Position numbers and translations under genes: made by a program. A DNA stretch of 51,656 nucleotides from an uncultured Fidelibacterota bacterium (GTDB lineage: Bacteria > Fidelibacterota > Marinisomatia > Marinisomatales > TCS55): NCBI GenBank assembly GCA_902615915.1, contig CACMQQ010000010.1, forward strand, positions 1 to 51,656, written 5' to 3'. Below, in pieces: positions 25,760-35,724 of the stretch; positions within the stretch are counted from its first letter, which is position 1; every line of letters begins with the position of its first letter. The notes under the pieces were generated by a model. It did no database searches and was not told where the DNA came from. It worked only from the letters and a program-made list of their open reading frames with translations.

Positions 25760-27211
25760 TTACTTATTCACTTCTGTTTTAGTATAAAGCGCATCCTGGT
25801 CAGCAATTACCGGGACATTAGAATTAGAGTTCTTTTCACTTTGTGCATAAGGAAATCTTTCCACATGCTTTGATGCAGCCTGAGTATTCAAAGGAAAAGG
25901 AACAATTAGATTAGTTTCACCATCACCGCGTAATCTTCTATGATCATTGAATGGACCATATGAACCATATAGTGAAATATATCTTTCTTCAAGAATTTCT
26001 CTTAAAAGAGCAACTTCTTTAGTGACACCATCAGCGTTTTCCATACCACCAGATGTAAAATCAGCTTCTACATATGCATCATACTTGTAATTTGCAGATA
26101 CGTCGTGTGTTGAATTGAGCCTTCCACCTGTAGCAAGCCATGCTCTGTAGGTATTCAAATTTGACAAACCAGCAGCAAAACCACTAGTACGAGCAGCAGC
26201 CTCAGCTTTGATCAATTGATTTTCACTATATGTTGCAAAAGGTTGTGATTCAAACTGATGTGCAACACCAGTGTTCCCAGAAGCTGAATTCTCGTCAATC
26301 ATGTAGTAGTTATGACGAGCAAGCTCATTGGTCTTAGCATTTCCACGATACACGGATTCCGCAGGATTCAACATCTTAAGAAGATAACTGCCTGCATTTC
26401 CAATGTCACCAGTTCTTGAACCAGCTAAAAGGGTATAAAACAAGTTCTTATCTCCGGAATTAATGGCTGCATCCCCCCTAGGATGATACATCATATCACC
26501 AGCTGAAGAAGAAATGCCATTATTTGCAGCGGATAGGGCTGCTGAGTAATCACTTTGGATCAACGCATATCTCGCTTTTAATGTATAAGCAGCTTCAATC
26601 CATTTACTTTTGTCACCATTAAAAACGATATCAAATGATTCATTTCTAGATGATGCTGCAGTTAAATCGGCTATTGCTTCATCCAATAAAGATGATAGTG
26701 AAGCTAAGACTGTCTTTTGTGTATCGAACTTCGGATCTTCAACATCAGTGCCAATTTCACTGTATGGCACATCACCCATTAGAATTGCAAGTGTACCAAT
26801 AGCATTTGCTTCAAGTACCTTCGCAATACCAACTAATAGCTTATCATCTGGTGCTGCATTTCTGATATATCGAGCATTTGTGGTTACACCAACATAAGCA
26901 GCATTCCATTCATCATTAGATTCATCTGCAGTTAATGCATAGGTATAAATATTGGAATATAGTGAAGTAAAGCCAATATTTTGACCAGAGAACATCGCAG
27001 ATATTCTATTAAGATGGCCTACCTGAACCTGCGTGTTTGCAAGCATAGCGCCATTAAGGAATAATCTTGCATCAACATCAGCAAGGGTAATCTCATTAGG
27101 GTTGTCATTCAAAGATTTATCAATCTCACAAGAAGACATCACTAAAGCAATCATCGCAACGAATGCGAAAAGCTTGTTCGTTTTTATATAACTTTTAATA
27201 TTTGTAATCAT
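25760..27211 (-). CDS. SusD/RagB-family outer-membrane nutrient-binding lipoprotein
   Basis: The 483-aa lipoprotein has lipobox ALVMSSC (Cys28) followed by the SusD-like beginning LNDNPNEITLADVDARLFLNGAML. Helical TPR-like content and motifs such as ALTADESNDEWNAAY, GTLAILMGDVPYSE, NQLIKAEAAAR and EILEERYISLYGSYGPFNDHRR fit RagB/SusD proteins that lid the partner barrel and capture substrate. Start context: 14 bases after the susC stop. The ligand cannot be predicted; no polysaccharide-degrading enzymes surround the pair, so peptide or another oligomer is at least as likely as glycan. Confidence 0.9.
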   Translation of the reverse strand: MITNIKSYIKTNKLFAFVAMIALVMSSCEIDKSLNDNPNEITLADVDARLFLNGAMLANTQVQVGHLNRISAMFSGQNIGFTSLYSNIYTYALTADESNDEWNAAYVGVTTNARYIRNAAPDDKLLVGIAKVLEANAIGTLAILMGDVPYSEIGTDVEDPKFDTQKTVLASLSSLLDEAIADLTAASSRNESFDIVFNGDKSKWIEAAYTLKARYALIQSDYSAALSAANNGISSSAGDMMYHPRGDAAINSGDKNLFYTLLAGSRTGDIGNAGSYLLKMLNPAESVYRGNAKTNELARHNYYMIDENSASGNTGVAHQFESQPFATYSENQLIKAEAAARTSGFAAGLSNLNTYRAWLATGGRLNSTHDVSANYKYDAYVEADFTSGGMENADGVTKEVALLREILEERYISLYGSYGPFNDHRRLRGDGETNLIVPFPLNTQAASKHVERFPYAQSEKNSNSNVPVIADQDALYTKTEVNK

Positions 27212-27225
27212 TATGCTATCCTCTC

Positions 27226-30200
27226 TTAAAAGTTCGCTGAAACTGAGAACAAGAAGGACTTTGTGCTTGGATTGGCAAAATAATCCAAACCACTACCGGT
27301 TTGAATACCACCAACATGAACTCCGGGATCAACTCCGACAAGTTCTTTATACCATGCAAATAAGTTTCTTGCAGTTGCAGTAAAGGTTACATTGCTCAAA
27401 CCTGTTGATGCCATCAGAGCTTCATTATTCAATAGGTATGATAATGACAATTCTCTAATACGAGAGAATGTTGCATCCTTAGTAGCAAAGTTGTAAGCCT
27501 GGTTATTACCAAAGCCACCACCAATTGATTGACGGAACCATGCCTCATCAAGAAGAACATCTCCACCGCCAAAGTCGTGGACAAATCCTCTCACAGTAGT
27601 TCCAGCAGGAACTGTTACACCTTTTACATTGACAAGGTCTTTAGTGAGAGTCACTTCATTATCGGTCTCAGTTGTGGTTCCAAATCTTCTCAATACCCAC
27701 TGGGTACGAGGAGCATAACGGCCACCTTGAGAATGCTCAAAAAGCATATTGAATGTGAAGTTGTTCCAACGTGCATTAACACCCATAGTACCTCTCCAAT
27801 CGGGATTCGGATTACCAAGAGGAATTAGCGAGGTGGTTAGTTGTGGAAAGCCAATATCGTTTAGAATCAATTTTCCATCCCACTTGCCATTCTCAGTTTG
27901 AGAACCAGTTCCCCATAGGGTTCCAATTGGATACTTGGTTACATTGCCGTTTTCATCAGTTGTTGGAGCCAAAGCTACAGAAGTAACGTTACCGACGGCT
28001 AAGTTAAGGACTTTTGTACCAGCAAGGTCTTGAACAAGGTTTTCATTGGTTGCCCAGTTGAAATTAAGCTCTAGTGATGAAGACTGGTTGCTTAACACAT
28101 TAAATGAGCCATCAAGCTCAATACCCTTGTTGCTCATCCTAGCAGCATTTGCATACTGAGAAGAATAGCCAGAAGTTGGTGACAATGTTCTTGAAATTAG
28201 CATATCATCTATCTCATTAGAATAATAGGTAAAACCAAAAGAGAATCTATCTTCAAGAAGGCGAAGATCAGCGCCAAACTCAGTTTCAGTCTTCACTTCA
28301 GGTTTTAACTTATCATTACCTTTGTTATTATCAACTCTGTATCCACCGCCCCACTGACCAACGGAAACTGGGTCACTGTATGTAGCATAACTGAATCCAC
28401 TTTCAGCTAGAGTTTCAAAACGATGAGCTGCAGGCCTTACACCCACTTGACCCCAAGCTAGTCTAAGCTTTGCAAAACTTACAAAAGGAGCAAAGCCTCT
28501 TACTAGATCAGTAGCCTGATAAGCAAGATCAACTGCAGGATAACTGTATGCATCGCTAATAGTAGAATGTGTCTCGTTAGCTAAAGAAACATTCAAAAAG
28601 ATCTGATCTAAAGCATCTATAGATAATACACCATATAATCTGTTTGAACGTAAAAATAATCTGCCATTATCTACGGCTGAAGCTTCAGCGGCAGTATTTA
28701 GGTTAGTTGTAAACTTATCTGAGTTAACTAAGAATCCATCAATAAATGATGAAGATCTACTATATACTCTGTCATTTGTATTGAAACCAACAGTGGCGAC
28801 CATTGAAGCTACACCAAGCTCCAAATTTTGGCGAGCAATTAGGTCATAATTAGTTTCTCTGTTAGTAATTCTAGCTAAATCAAATGCACCAGAGTTCCTT
28901 GAAGATCCAGCAGTTCCAATGGGATAGAAACTTTCTCTATTATCAGTAAAAGTATCAAGACCCTGTCTCAATACGATTTGTGTTCCTTCCATAGGTTCGT
29001 AGGTCATTTCATTGGACATGATGACACGGTTAACTCTGGTAGTATTTTTCTGCTCACCAATGGTCCACCCTGGATTGTTATAGATTGGGTTGGTACTGGA
29101 TCCGCCAAGGTATCTTCTGTAAGCGCGATGTCTTCCAGTATACTCTGTTCCACCACTCCAATAACTACCCTTGAAATACTCATTATCATAATCAGCTGGA
29201 GTCCTTAAGAAACCTAGCATGACTCCAGATACATTTGAACCTCTTTGTAGTCTATTAGAGCTTGAATAAGTATAGCCTACTTTAGAAGACATAGATACAT
29301 TGGGAGAAAGTCTGAACTTTGTATTTAAACGAACATTATCCCTATCATAGTATGAATTTCTTATGATACCATCCTGATTTAGTCGGCTGTAGCTAAATAA
29401 ATATGTTTTATTAGCATCACCTCCAGAGATTTGGAAATCATCTTGTGTATATCTTCCAGTCCTGAACACTTGATCGAAATTCTTGTCAACAAAGGTTTCC
29501 TTAGAATTCTTTTTTGTTATTGTATATTGAGTGAACTCGCCATCTTCAGATACGAAATATGGCTTAGTCTTATCAACTGTATCTTCACCACCGGCTCTAT
29601 CTGCAATCTTGTCACCCCAGGATTCCGCTTTAACGCCCCAAACACCATTGTTTCCCTGACCATAAGTTGTTTGCATTGGAAGTCTTTCGTGAATCTCGTC
29701 AAAGGACTCAGTTCTTTTGTAACTCATCTTCATCTTTCCAACAGAACCATCTTTGGTTTGAATGACAATCACGCCATTAGCAGCTTTTGATCCCCAAAGT
29801 GAGGCAGCAGAAGCGCCTTTTAATACTTCAACTGATTTAATGTCATTCGCATTAATGTCGTTTAATCTTGATTGCTGAGAAACACCACCAAAACGGCTTG
29901 AATTTCCATAAATCTGTGAATTATTAATCGGCATTCCATCAACTACGATTAAAGGTTGACTAGCACCTGAAATGGTGTTTGAACCTCTAATTTTTATTGA
30001 TGTTCCAGCGCCAGCATCACCACTAACTGAATTAACAATAACGTTAGATGCCTTAGCAGCTAAGGAATTTGCTACTAATGCTTCTCCTGAACGTGTCATA
30101 TCAGCAGATGAAACAGAAACACTGGTTGATCCTTGCTTGTCTCTATTAGCCTCAAAGCCCAGTGCTGTAACACTAACTGCTTTCATGCTAAGAGCGTCAA

Positions 30201-30498
30201 TAGCAAGGGAAAAGTTTAATTCTGCTGATCCCTCCGATGGCACATCAACGTTTAGCGTTAGATTGCTATAACCGATATAAGTAGCTGTAACAGAAACACT
30301 TTGCCCCTGAACAGAACCTGCATCAATCATATAATTTCCATCGCTATCAGCTGCAGCACCAAGTGAAGTTCCATCAACTACAACGTTTGCTCCGACTAAT
30401 GCATTTCCATCAGAATCAGTAACTGTACCCTCAATGGTTTGTGCAGTAGTGAAAGCAAATAATAGCATAAACGGAACTATTAGTTTGCATTTATTCAT
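27226..30498 (-). CDS. SusC/RagA-family TonB-dependent outer-membrane receptor
   Basis: The 1090-aa protein has a signal peptide (MLLFAFTTAQ), a carboxypeptidase-D regulatory-like beta-sandwich (TIEGTVTDSDGNALVGANVV, about 20-100), a plug with the SusC signature DIKSVEVLKGASAASLWGSKAANGVIVI, and a long 22-strand barrel closing with FSVSANF. It imports an oligomer with energy from TonB, with SusD (14 bases downstream) as lid. A GGAG-rich Shine-Dalgarno site (GGAGAGAGATA) precedes the ATG. The 137-base upstream gap (30499-30635) is over 85% A+T and must contain the promoter; no anti-sigma or regulator gene is adjacent, and no STN domain is seen. Confidence 0.95.
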   Translation of the reverse strand: MNKCKLIVPFMLLFAFTTAQTIEGTVTDSDGNALVGANVVVDGTSLGAAADSDGNYMIDAGSVQGQSVSVTATYIGYSNLTLNVDVPSEGSAELNFSLAIDALSMKAVSVTALGFEANRDKQGSTSVSVSSADMTRSGEALVANSLAAKASNVIVNSVSGDAGAGTSIKIRGSNTISGASQPLIVVDGMPINNSQIYGNSSRFGGVSQQSRLNDINANDIKSVEVLKGASAASLWGSKAANGVIVIQTKDGSVGKMKMSYKRTESFDEIHERLPMQTTYGQGNNGVWGVKAESWGDKIADRAGGEDTVDKTKPYFVSEDGEFTQYTITKKNSKETFVDKNFDQVFRTGRYTQDDFQISGGDANKTYLFSYSRLNQDGIIRNSYYDRDNVRLNTKFRLSPNVSMSSKVGYTYSSSNRLQRGSNVSGVMLGFLRTPADYDNEYFKGSYWSGGTEYTGRHRAYRRYLGGSSTNPIYNNPGWTIGEQKNTTRVNRVIMSNEMTYEPMEGTQIVLRQGLDTFTDNRESFYPIGTAGSSRNSGAFDLARITNRETNYDLIARQNLELGVASMVATVGFNTNDRVYSRSSSFIDGFLVNSDKFTTNLNTAAEASAVDNGRLFLRSNRLYGVLSIDALDQIFLNVSLANETHSTISDAYSYPAVDLAYQATDLVRGFAPFVSFAKLRLAWGQVGVRPAAHRFETLAESGFSYATYSDPVSVGQWGGGYRVDNNKGNDKLKPEVKTETEFGADLRLLEDRFSFGFTYYSNEIDDMLISRTLSPTSGYSSQYANAARMSNKGIELDGSFNVLSNQSSSLELNFNWATNENLVQDLAGTKVLNLAVGNVTSVALAPTTDENGNVTKYPIGTLWGTGSQTENGKWDGKLILNDIGFPQLTTSLIPLGNPNPDWRGTMGVNARWNNFTFNMLFEHSQGGRYAPRTQWVLRRFGTTTETDNEVTLTKDLVNVKGVTVPAGTTVRGFVHDFGGGDVLLDEAWFRQSIGGGFGNNQAYNFATKDATFSRIRELSLSYLLNNEALMASTGLSNVTFTATARNLFAWYKELVGVDPGVHVGGIQTGSGLDYFANPSTKSFLFSVSANF

Positions 30499-30635
30499 TA
30501 TCTCTCTCCATTAATCATAGATTAATTTATTAATAAAAAAATTTTTGCTACTTTTTGTAACCTATAAATATAAAATATATTATTGCAGAATTAAATAAAA
30601 ATTTAAAAAAAAATTGTACTCACTTTGACGTTAAA

Positions 30636-32072
30636 TCACTCACCTTTTACAATCTTGAAATTGATAAAACCATAAAATATTGCAATGAAGGGATTTATAA
30701 TATTAAAGAAGCAAAATGGTAAATATGACAAAGTAGCAACTCCCAATGCCGCGGACATATAAGCTCCACAGGTATTCCATGGTATCAAAGGGGAAGTTAT
30801 GGTTGCTCCATCTTCTAATGTTCTAGATAAATTTTGAGGGGCTAGCTTTCTTTGGTTGAATTCACCTCTATACATTCTACCTGGCAATACAATAGCTATA
30901 TATTGATCAGCTGTTACAATATTAATACCAATGCATGTTGCAACTGTTGTAATAATTAAGGAAGCAGTCGAGCTAACAAAAGATAATAAAGACGAAACTA
31001 GCTTTTTAAGTAGGCCTGTGGTTTCAAGAACCGATCCAAATGTTAATGAGCAAATAACAAGCCAAATTGGATTTAACATGCTGATCATACCACCTCTACT
31101 TAACAAATCATTGACCATTGCATTACTGCTTTCAAATTGAAAACCAGAAAAGAGCGCTATCCAAACTCCTGAAAACATTGTCAAAAATTTTGACAGCTCT
31201 GGTCTAGCGACAAAGTTAGTAACAGCTTCCGGTTGAAATATCACAGCAAAAAAACCTCCTAAAAGCGCTCCGATCATAACAGTTGGGAAAGCAGGAACTT
31301 TATTATAGGCAAGTACAAAAACAGTCACAAGCGGAATAAAAAGAAAAAAATTAATATTAAATGATTCCATTATGGTAGATTGAATCTCTAAGAGCCCAGA
31401 TTCATTTCCAGAAGGGACAGTTTTTAAACCAAGAAACAAAAAAATGATAAGAGATATTAAAAGACTTGGGCCAGTCGTCCATATCATATGCCTTATGTGG
31501 GTAAAAAGATCAGTGCCAGCAACTGCGGGAGCTAGGTTGGTTGTATCAGATAGTGGAGACATTTTATCTCCAAAATATGAACCTGAAATAATTGCACCGG
31601 CGGTTACAGCAGGTGAAAGGCCCAGTCCGACTGAAATTCCCATAAGAGCTGCCCCCAATGTACCAGCCACAGTCCATGAACTGCCTATGCTAAGCGCTGA
31701 TAAGGCGCAAATAATACAAGCAGCAAAATAAAATATGGATGGTGACATAATATTTAAACCATAATATATCATGGCGGGAACAGTACCGGACATCACCCAA
31801 GTTCCAATCAACGCACCAACGGCTAATAAGATCAACACAGCCCCCATACCCAAGGATATGCCATCAATTATACCTTTTTCTATGGTTTTCCAATCATAAC
31901 CGTTTTTTAAACCAATTATAGAAGCTAAACAACCAGATAAAATTAAAGCTATTTGGTTTGCTCCATAGGATGAATCCTCGCCAAACAGATAAACCGATAA
32001 GGTCAAAAGGATGATCAAAAAAATTATTGGCACTAATGCATCCATCATACTAGGAGACTTTTTTTGTGACAT
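30636..32072 (-). CDS. nhaC: NhaC-family Na+/H+ antiporter
   Basis: The 478-aa inner-membrane protein has about 11 hydrophobic segments. Characteristic NhaC pieces are GMGAVLILLAVGALIGTWV, SSWTVAGTLGAALMGI, SGSYFGDKMSPLSDTTNLA and ITSPLIPWNTCGAYM. It expels Na+ (or exchanges malate/lactate in some relatives) and would support life in seawater. The start ATG shares one base with the stop of the enoyl-CoA hydratase gene (TAATG), so translation is coupled although the functions are unrelated. Confidence 0.9.
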   Translation of the reverse strand: MSQKKSPSMMDALVPIIFLIILLTLSVYLFGEDSSYGANQIALILSGCLASIIGLKNGYDWKTIEKGIIDGISLGMGAVLILLAVGALIGTWVMSGTVPAMIYYGLNIMSPSIFYFAACIICALSALSIGSSWTVAGTLGAALMGISVGLGLSPAVTAGAIISGSYFGDKMSPLSDTTNLAPAVAGTDLFTHIRHMIWTTGPSLLISLIIFLFLGLKTVPSGNESGLLEIQSTIMESFNINFFLFIPLVTVFVLAYNKVPAFPTVMIGALLGGFFAVIFQPEAVTNFVARPELSKFLTMFSGVWIALFSGFQFESSNAMVNDLLSRGGMISMLNPIWLVICSLTFGSVLETTGLLKKLVSSLLSFVSSTASLIITTVATCIGINIVTADQYIAIVLPGRMYRGEFNQRKLAPQNLSRTLEDGATITSPLIPWNTCGAYMSAALGVATLSYLPFCFFNIINPFIAIFYGFINFKIVKGE

Positions 32073-32842
32073 TATCTAAACTTTGCTTTTCTTTTTTCCA
32101 CAAATGCTATTAAGCCTTCTTTTGATTCTGGCTTGTCGAATAGGCTACTAAATGCTTTAACTTCAAATTTGAGCCCCTCATCAAGGTTTCTTCCAATTCC
32201 ATATCTTATGCATTGCAAGGACTTTGCTATCGCATTAGGGCCGTTTTTCAATATCTCACTAGATATATCTTTGCACTTTTGAATTAGTTTGTCTTGCTCA
32301 ACAACATGATTAACTAGACCGATATCTTTAGCTTCTTGAGCTGAAATTCGTCTTCCAGTTGCGATTAGTTCGTTTGCTAACCCAATTCCAACTATTCTAG
32401 GTAGGCGTTGCGTGCCACCCCATCCAGGCAGAATACCTAATAAAACTTCAGGCTGTCCAAACTGCGCACTTTCACTAGCAACACGAATATGACAAGCTAA
32501 ACTTATTTCACAACCTCCGCCCAAAGCAAAGCCATTGACTGCGGCAATAATCGGTTTCGGAGAATTCTCTATTGTGAGAGTAAGATTTTGACCTGACTTT
32601 CCAAATTCAAGTGCTTCTTTTTGTGTCATTTCATTCATTCTTTTTATATCTGCACCAGCTATAAATGCTTTATCCCCCTCGCCTGTCAAAATAATGACTC
32701 CTATGTTATCATCATTAATGAATTCATTTATTTGATTTTCTAGACTTTCAATCACATAAGGATTCATGGCATTATAAGCTTCAGGCCTATTGATCGTTAC
32801 AATAGCAATGTGGTCTTCTAAAGTTGTTTTAATAATTGACAT
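32072..32842 (-). CDS. Enoyl-CoA hydratase (crotonase family)
   Basis: The 256-aa crotonase-fold enzyme hydrates trans-2-enoyl-CoA in beta-oxidation or butyrate-type routes. Oxyanion-hole segments AFIAGADIKRM and NGFALGGGCEISLA are present, as are both catalytic glutamates (the Glu of GGCEISLA and the Glu in FGQPEVLLGILPGWGGTQRL). Length is standard for a monofunctional hydratase such as short-chain Ech/Crt. It sits four bases after trkH and one base before nhaC with no other fatty-acid genes nearby, so its pathway is not given by context. Confidence 0.93.
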   Translation of the reverse strand: MSIIKTTLEDHIAIVTINRPEAYNAMNPYVIESLENQINEFINDDNIGVIILTGEGDKAFIAGADIKRMNEMTQKEALEFGKSGQNLTLTIENSPKPIIAAVNGFALGGGCEISLACHIRVASESAQFGQPEVLLGILPGWGGTQRLPRIVGIGLANELIATGRRISAQEAKDIGLVNHVVEQDKLIQKCKDISSEILKNGPNAIAKSLQCIRYGIGRNLDEGLKFEVKAFSSLFDKPESKEGLIAFVEKRKAKFR

Positions 32843-32846
32843 ATAA

Positions 32847-34316
32847 TTATTCCCTAAATGTTCTACTGAATAAGACCATAACTGTAAAAATCTCCAACCT
32901 TCCTAAAAGCATACAAAAGCTCAATAACCACTTACCAGCTGACGGTAACAATGCATAACTGTCTGTCGGTCCAAAAGCACCAAATGCAGGTCCTACATTT
33001 CCAATCGCAGAAGCTGATGCTCCTAATGCTGATATTAAATCTAAGTTAAATGATGCTAAAACCAAGGCAGTTAAAACAAAGATTGAAAGATATATTAAGA
33101 AAAATCCTAAGGTATTTCTGACTATGTCATCACCTATAGATCTCTGACCGATTTTTAAAGGGATAATTGCTCTAGAATGAAGCATTCTGCGAGTTTCGGT
33201 TCCAGCATATTTAAAAAGGAGAATAATACGCGCTATTTTTAATCCACCGCTTGTTGATCCACCCATTGCCCCAAAGAACATAAGGAAGAACAATAATAAC
33301 TGAGAAAAGAAAGGCCAAAGCTCATAATCAGCATTAGCGTAACCGGTTCCAGTCATAATTGCAATTGACTGGAAAAGTGATTTTAAAAAGCTGTCATGCG
33401 ACCAATTATCTCCGGAGCTTGAAATATTCAAAAAAATGAATAAAGTGGCTATAAAAATCAAGATCAAATAGATCTTAAATTCATAATCCATAATATGAGA
33501 CTTTAAATTGCCGGCTAGTGCTCTAAAATGAAGGGTAAAATTGATACCAGCTAGAAACATAAATAAAATAATTATATACTGAATTGCAGGGCTAGAGTAA
33601 GCTGCTATACTATCATTTTGAGTGCTAAAACCGCCTGTTGGCATAGTTGTAAAGGCATGACAAACAGCGTCAAACCATGGCATACCTGCTAAGCCAAGCA
33701 AAAGCGTTTGAATAGCGGTAAATCCAATGTAAACGAGCCACAATACCTTAGCTGTCTCTTTTACTCTGGGTCTTATTTTATCAGCAACAGGACCAGGAAC
33801 CTCCGCCTTGAAAAGCTGAACACCTCCAACACCTAATAGTGGTAAAATAGCAATGGTAAAAAGGATGATACCCATCCCTCCGATCCATTGGAGAAATGAT
33901 CTCCAAAAAAGAATACCCTTTGGTAAACTTTCAATACCATTTAATAGATTTGGAAGTGTTTGGGTATTTCCAATGATAGTGGCTCCCGTAGTAGTGACAC
34001 CGGACATGGACTCGAACCAAGCATCCGTAAAATTGGGGATAGACTCAGTTAAATAAAATGGCAGAGAGCCTGCAAATGCTACGATCAGCCAAGCAAAAGT
34101 CACTAATGCAAACCCATCTTTGCTTGTTAATTTTTTACTTTTTCTTGTTATCAGCCAGATTGGAATAGAAAGTGAAAAGCAAATAACAATCGATAACACA
34201 TATCCCCGAATGTTTGGCTCAGAATTAAAGTAAGCAATAAGCGTGGGTATCAACATTGATATGCCGACAATACCTAGCAATGCAGCTAAGATATTGAGAA
34301 TGGTTTTAATGTTCAA
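32847..34316 (-). CDS. trkH: Trk/Ktr potassium uptake channel subunit TrkH
   Basis: The 489-aa membrane protein has the fourfold pore-loop plan of TrkH/KtrB K+ transporters. Selectivity-filter loops can be read as MSGVTTTGATI, TMPTGGFST, MTGTGYANA and SAIGNVGPAFG, between hydrophobic helices. The basic segment after GGSTSGGLKIARI is typical. It imports K+ for turgor and partners with TrkA, whose stop codon directly abuts this start with zero spacing. Confidence 0.95.
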   Translation of the reverse strand: MNIKTILNILAALLGIVGISMLIPTLIAYFNSEPNIRGYVLSIVICFSLSIPIWLITRKSKKLTSKDGFALVTFAWLIVAFAGSLPFYLTESIPNFTDAWFESMSGVTTTGATIIGNTQTLPNLLNGIESLPKGILFWRSFLQWIGGMGIILFTIAILPLLGVGGVQLFKAEVPGPVADKIRPRVKETAKVLWLVYIGFTAIQTLLLGLAGMPWFDAVCHAFTTMPTGGFSTQNDSIAAYSSPAIQYIIILFMFLAGINFTLHFRALAGNLKSHIMDYEFKIYLILIFIATLFIFLNISSSGDNWSHDSFLKSLFQSIAIMTGTGYANADYELWPFFSQLLLFFLMFFGAMGGSTSGGLKIARIILLFKYAGTETRRMLHSRAIIPLKIGQRSIGDDIVRNTLGFFLIYLSIFVLTALVLASFNLDLISALGASASAIGNVGPAFGAFGPTDSYALLPSAGKWLLSFCMLLGRLEIFTVMVLFSRTFRE

Positions 34317-35663
34317 TTAAAGCTCAAATAACCTTCGAAGTTTTGGAACAGCGCTTGACTTCGTAAAAACTAAAACTGAATCCTCTTCAGTTAATTGTGT
34401 GGAACCCCGAGCAATCGAAAGATTGCCGTGATGATTTATTACACCCACAATACTATCCTCCGGAAATTTTACTTCTTTCAAAGGTTTCTTTGTGACAATG
34501 CTTTCTGATTCAGGCCTAAATTCAATTACATCAACATCGATTTCATCAAACTTAGTTACTGATGTTTCTGTTTCATCGCTTGAAATAAAACGCAGAATAG
34601 AATTTACCGTAGACATATTTTTGCTCAAAACAGCTCCAAGACCAATTTCTTGGACAATAGGCATATATTCTGTTGTACTTAAGTGTATTATAGTTTGTTT
34701 AACTCCAAGGTGGTGGGCAAGCATTCCTGAAAGAAGATTTATTTCCTCTTTTTCAGTAACTGTAATTAAACTATCTACGTCTTGAATATTTTCTGATTTC
34801 AAGAATTCTACATCAGTGCCATCGCCATGTATGACCATGGTGTTATTCATATCTGTAGCTATTTTTTCAGCTTTTTCTCTATTGCTTTCAATTATTCTTA
34901 CAGACATTTCATTTTCAAGACTTTCAGCAATCGTTCTTCCAATTTTACTTCCACCTAAAATAACAACGGAATTTGTTTGAACTGCTTCTTTTCCAAGCAT
35001 ATAAAGCAAGGATTCGAGTCTTTCAGTTTTAATAACAAAGTAAGCAGTATCAGATGATTGAAACTCGAATTCTGACCAAGGTACGTGTGATTCAGAATCT
35101 CTTAAAACAGCAACAATGCCAAATTTAAAGTCTCTTTCTTCATCACAAATATCTCTTACTGTTTTACCGATGATTGGGCAGTCATCATCTAACCGAACAC
35201 CAATCATTTGCATTCGACCACCCTCAAAGTCAGAAGCTTGAATTGCATATGAGTGCTTAACTAGCTGAACAATTTCTCTGCAGGCTTCCTTTTCAGGGTG
35301 AATTACATGATTTATCCCAAATTTCTCAGGCTTGATGATTGAATCTCTAGTTGTGTAATCCTGGTTTCTTAATCTCGCTATTATTTTTTTTGCACCGAGC
35401 TCTCGAGCTTGCTGTGAGGCTATAAGATTTACTTCATCTATGGTGGTCAGGCATAAAACATAATCAGCTGACTCTACACTTGCATTTAGTAAATTTTTTG
35501 GACTAGCCCCATTGCCCTCTTGCACAATTACATCTAAGGACTCGGAGGCTCGCTTACATTTTAGAGGGTCAATGTCAATGACAGTGATATCGTGATCTTC
35601 TTCACTCAATGCCTTCGCGACGTGAAAACCGACCTCACCAACGCCAACTATGATAATTCGCAT
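34317..35663 (-). CDS. trkA: Trk system potassium uptake regulatory protein TrkA
   Basis: The 448-aa cytoplasmic protein contains two RCK units, each a Rossmann NAD-binding half plus TrkA-C half. The first nucleotide motif is VGVGEVGFHVA at residue 5; the second is LGGSKIGRTIAESL at about 234. Acidic strand ends (VIDIDPLKC; IIESNREK) suit NAD(H). It gates TrkH in response to nucleotides. The trkA-trkH order without spacer guarantees co-expression. Upstream 35664-35724 is AT-rich with no visible element. Confidence 0.95.
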   Translation of the reverse strand: MRIIIVGVGEVGFHVAKALSEEDHDITVIDIDPLKCKRASESLDVIVQEGNGASPKNLLNASVESADYVLCLTTIDEVNLIASQQARELGAKKIIARLRNQDYTTRDSIIKPEKFGINHVIHPEKEACREIVQLVKHSYAIQASDFEGGRMQMIGVRLDDDCPIIGKTVRDICDEERDFKFGIVAVLRDSESHVPWSEFEFQSSDTAYFVIKTERLESLLYMLGKEAVQTNSVVILGGSKIGRTIAESLENEMSVRIIESNREKAEKIATDMNNTMVIHGDGTDVEFLKSENIQDVDSLITVTEKEEINLLSGMLAHHLGVKQTIIHLSTTEYMPIVQEIGLGAVLSKNMSTVNSILRFISSDETETSVTKFDEIDVDVIEFRPESESIVTKKPLKEVKFPEDSIVGVINHHGNLSIARGSTQLTEEDSVLVFTKSSAVPKLRRLFEL

Positions 35664-35724
35664 ATGCGATATTTCTCCATAAGGGATAGATATTAAATAA
35701 TTTTAGCAAGAATCCCATGTTTTT